In this document: positions 4,736 through 6,172 of the stretch, piece by piece
Numbering within the stretch: position 1 is the stretch's first letter
How the letters are laid out: the number at the start of each line of letters is the position of its first letter
Assembly: GCA_900321915.1 (NCBI GenBank)
Contig: ONXW01000126.1
Span: 1 to 6,172 of the forward strand
Source: an uncultured Eubacteriales bacterium
GTDB taxonomy: Bacteria; Bacillota; Clostridia; Lachnospirales; Lachnospiraceae
Direction: 5' to 3'
DNA length: 6,172 nucleotides
Notes under the pieces: generated by a model
Database searches by the model: none
The model's input: only the letters and a program-made list of their open reading frames with translations
What the model was told of the DNA's origin: nothing
Position numbers and translations under genes: made by a program

Positions 4736-6172
4736 TCATTCCTCCACGCCGGCTTCTCCGAATCCGGGCAGCTTCTCCACGCAGACGGCACAGACCTTAT
4801 ACTCCGGAATTCTCGCGAATGCGTCCAGTGCCGCGTTTGTCAGGCGGTTGACAGGGGAATCCGGGAAATGGAACGGCATCCAGGTCTCACCCTCCGAAAC
4901 CTTCCTGCCCACCCGGGCCGTCGCTGTGATGACGCCCCTGCGGCTCCGCACGCGGACCCGCTCCCGGTTCTTTATGCCGAGACGCTCCGCGTCGCGCAGG
5001 TTCATCTCGATAAAACCTTCCCCCGCGATCTCAGTCAGTCCCTTCGCCCGGAGGGTCATGGCGCCGGCATTGTACTGGTACAGGATGCGGCCTGTGGTCA
5101 GCATCAGCGGATATTCCTCATCCGGAAGCTCCCGGGACGGCACATACTCCGCCGGATAGAACAGAGCCTTTCCGCGGGCGGGCTGTCCCACATGCATGAT
5201 GGGCGTTCCCGGCTGGTCCTTTTCCCGGCAGGGCCACTGCAGGCTTTCGCCGGCGTCCAGCCTGGCGTGGGAAATCCCGTGGAAGCTGGGGGTCACCTCC
5301 GCGATCTCATCCATGATCTCCGCCGGCGTCATATGCTTCTGCGGATAGCCCATGGCGTTCATCAGGTCCGCGATGATATCGGTGTCAGGGCGCATATCGC
5401 CGGGAAGCTCCACCGCCCTGCGGATGCGCTGCACCCGGCGCTCGGTGTTGGTAAATGTCCCCTCCTTCTCCGCAAAACTGATGGCGGGAAGGACCACGTC
5501 CGCGTACTTTGCCGTAGCCGTCATGAACAGGTCCTGCACCACCAGGAACTCCAGGGATTCCAGGGCCCGCACCACATGGGCGGTATCCGGGTCAGAAACG
5601 ATGGGATCCTCTCCGCAGATATAGAGGCCGCGGATATTTCCCTCTATGGCCGCGGGGAATACCTCCGTGGCCGTGAGTCCGGGCTTCTTCGGCAGGCTCA
5701 CGCCCCAGGCCTTCTCAAATTTCATCCGGACCATGTCATTGTCCACCTTCTGGTAGCCCGGGAAATCCGTCGGCATGGCGCCCATATCGCAGGCGCCCTG
5801 CACGTTGTTCTGTCCCCTGAGGGGGTTGACGCCGCAGCCGCTCTTTCCCAGCTTTCCCGTGATCAGGGCCATGTTAGACATGCTCATGACGCCCTCGGTG
5901 CCGGTGGAGTGCTCTGTCACGCCCAGGCAGTAGATGATGGGGGCCTTCTTCGCCCCGGCATACATCCGGGCGGCCTCCCGCAGCTTATCCGCGTCGATAT
6001 GGCAGATCTCCGCCACCTTTTCCGGCGTGTAGTCCCTGAGGATCTCCCGGAGCTTCTCAAAGCCCTCGGTGTGATCCCGGATATAAGCGTGGTCAATCAG
6101 GTCCTCCTCCACCATCACGTGCATCATGCCGTTGGCGAAGGCGACATTGGTCCCGGGGCGGATCTTCAGGTG
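4736..6172 (-). CDS. Formate dehydrogenase catalytic (molybdopterin) subunit, C-terminal part
   Basis: This oxidises formate to CO2, or runs in reverse, at a bis-MGD molybdenum or tungsten site. The frame is open to the right window edge (the first residues seen are His-Leu-Lys-Ile-Arg-Pro-Gly), so only the last 478 residues are present; the Met at 6127 is internal. Counting from the edge, cofactor-domain motifs are CLGVTEHSTGTEGV (82-95), NPLRGQNNVQGACDMGAMP (116-134), LYICGEDPIVSDPD (183-196) and AKYADVVLPA followed by EKEGTFTNTERRVQ. The C-terminal molydopterin-binding domain follows, with LMLTTGRILYQYNAGAMTLR (356-375) and WMPFHFPDSPVNRLTNAALD (431-450). These match cytosolic FdhF/FdhA-type enzymes and not nitrate reductases. 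The adjoining fdhD supports the substrate. The catalytic Sec or Cys, the Fe-S clusters and any N-terminal ferredoxin domain are outside, so neither selenium use nor the electron partner can be judged. It is the first visible gene of the leftward operon. Confidence 0.92.
   Translation of the reverse strand, partial: HLKIRPGTNVAFANGMMHVMVEEDLIDHAYIRDHTEGFEKLREILRDYTPEKVAEICHIDADKLREAARMYAGAKKAPIIYCLGVTEHSTGTEGVMSMSNMALITGKLGKSGCGVNPLRGQNNVQGACDMGAMPTDFPGYQKVDNDMVRMKFEKAWGVSLPKKPGLTATEVFPAAIEGNIRGLYICGEDPIVSDPDTAHVVRALESLEFLVVQDLFMTATAKYADVVLPAISFAEKEGTFTNTERRVQRIRRAVELPGDMRPDTDIIADLMNAMGYPQKHMTPAEIMDEIAEVTPSFHGISHARLDAGESLQWPCREKDQPGTPIMHVGQPARGKALFYPAEYVPSRELPDEEYPLMLTTGRILYQYNAGAMTLRAKGLTEIAGEGFIEMNLRDAERLGIKNRERVRVRSRRGVITATARVGRKVSEGETWMPFHFPDSPVNRLTNAALDAFARIPEYKVCAVCVEKLPGFGEAGVEE
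4741..4745 (-). promoter_or_regulatory. Ribosome binding site of fdhD inside the formate dehydrogenase gene end
   Basis: On the minus strand GGAGG lies 6 bases before the fdhD ATG and inside the last codons of the upstream gene, whose TGA (4738-4736) is one base from the ATG (4734). This supports translational coupling and fixes the fdhD start. Confidence 0.75.

Noticed and set aside
4732..4791. Longer fdhD start at 4791 adding 19 residues
   Set aside because: It lies inside the formate dehydrogenase gene, the added residues do not look like FdhD, and the ATG at 4734 has a good GGAGG site and is one base from the upstream stop.
4482..5159. 225-residue plus-strand frame across fdhD and formate dehydrogenase
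   Set aside because: It spans the junction of two conserved genes on the other strand and its product is Arg/Pro/Ser-rich, typical of a shadow frame.

Overview
The window looks like the chromosome of an anaerobic, GC-rich clostridium, most likely of the Lachnospiraceae. The reasons are strong AGGAGG-type ribosome binding sites, a consensus SigA promoter, a clostridial-type Enzyme I, a small FeoA paired with a FeoB-associated Cys-rich peptide, and a cytosolic-type molybdopterin formate dehydrogenase next to fdhD. The family assignment is inferred from recalled family resemblance, not from a search. No rRNA, tRNA, CRISPR array, insertion sequence or phage gene is visible, and the sequence is almost entirely coding.

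Plus strand, 1-2166. The 5' part is ptsI (Enzyme I of the sugar phosphotransferase system), complete except for a few N-terminal residues beyond the window edge. After a short gap with a near-consensus promoter (TTGACA, 16 bp, TATAAT) and a 12-bp palindrome over the predicted transcription start comes a two-gene iron unit: feoA, then a 55-residue one-TM Cys-rich peptide of the FeoB-associated type. There is no feoB between or after them. A perfect 13-bp stem-loop terminator closes the unit.

Minus strand, 6172-2183. Three genes run leftwards and converge on that terminator: the C-terminal part of a formate dehydrogenase catalytic subunit (its N-terminus and active-site Sec/Cys lie outside the window), fdhD starting one base after its stop, and 26 bases later a 597-residue protein with two tandem HTH-like units and a large uncharacterised C-terminal part. 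Spacing suggests one operon: enzyme, sulfurtransferase that matures its molybdenum cofactor, and a putative regulator.

The most interesting point is in fdhD. The reading frame as given has no cysteine where the family has its catalytic loop. The -1 frame, entered at an A6 run, encodes Thr-Gly-Cys-Gly at the right place, as in E. coli FdhD around Cys121. This suggests a compensated frameshift, real or a sequence error. Second-look items are the feoB-less feo unit, the operator-like palindrome, and the duplicated DNA-binding unit in the unrecognised regulator.
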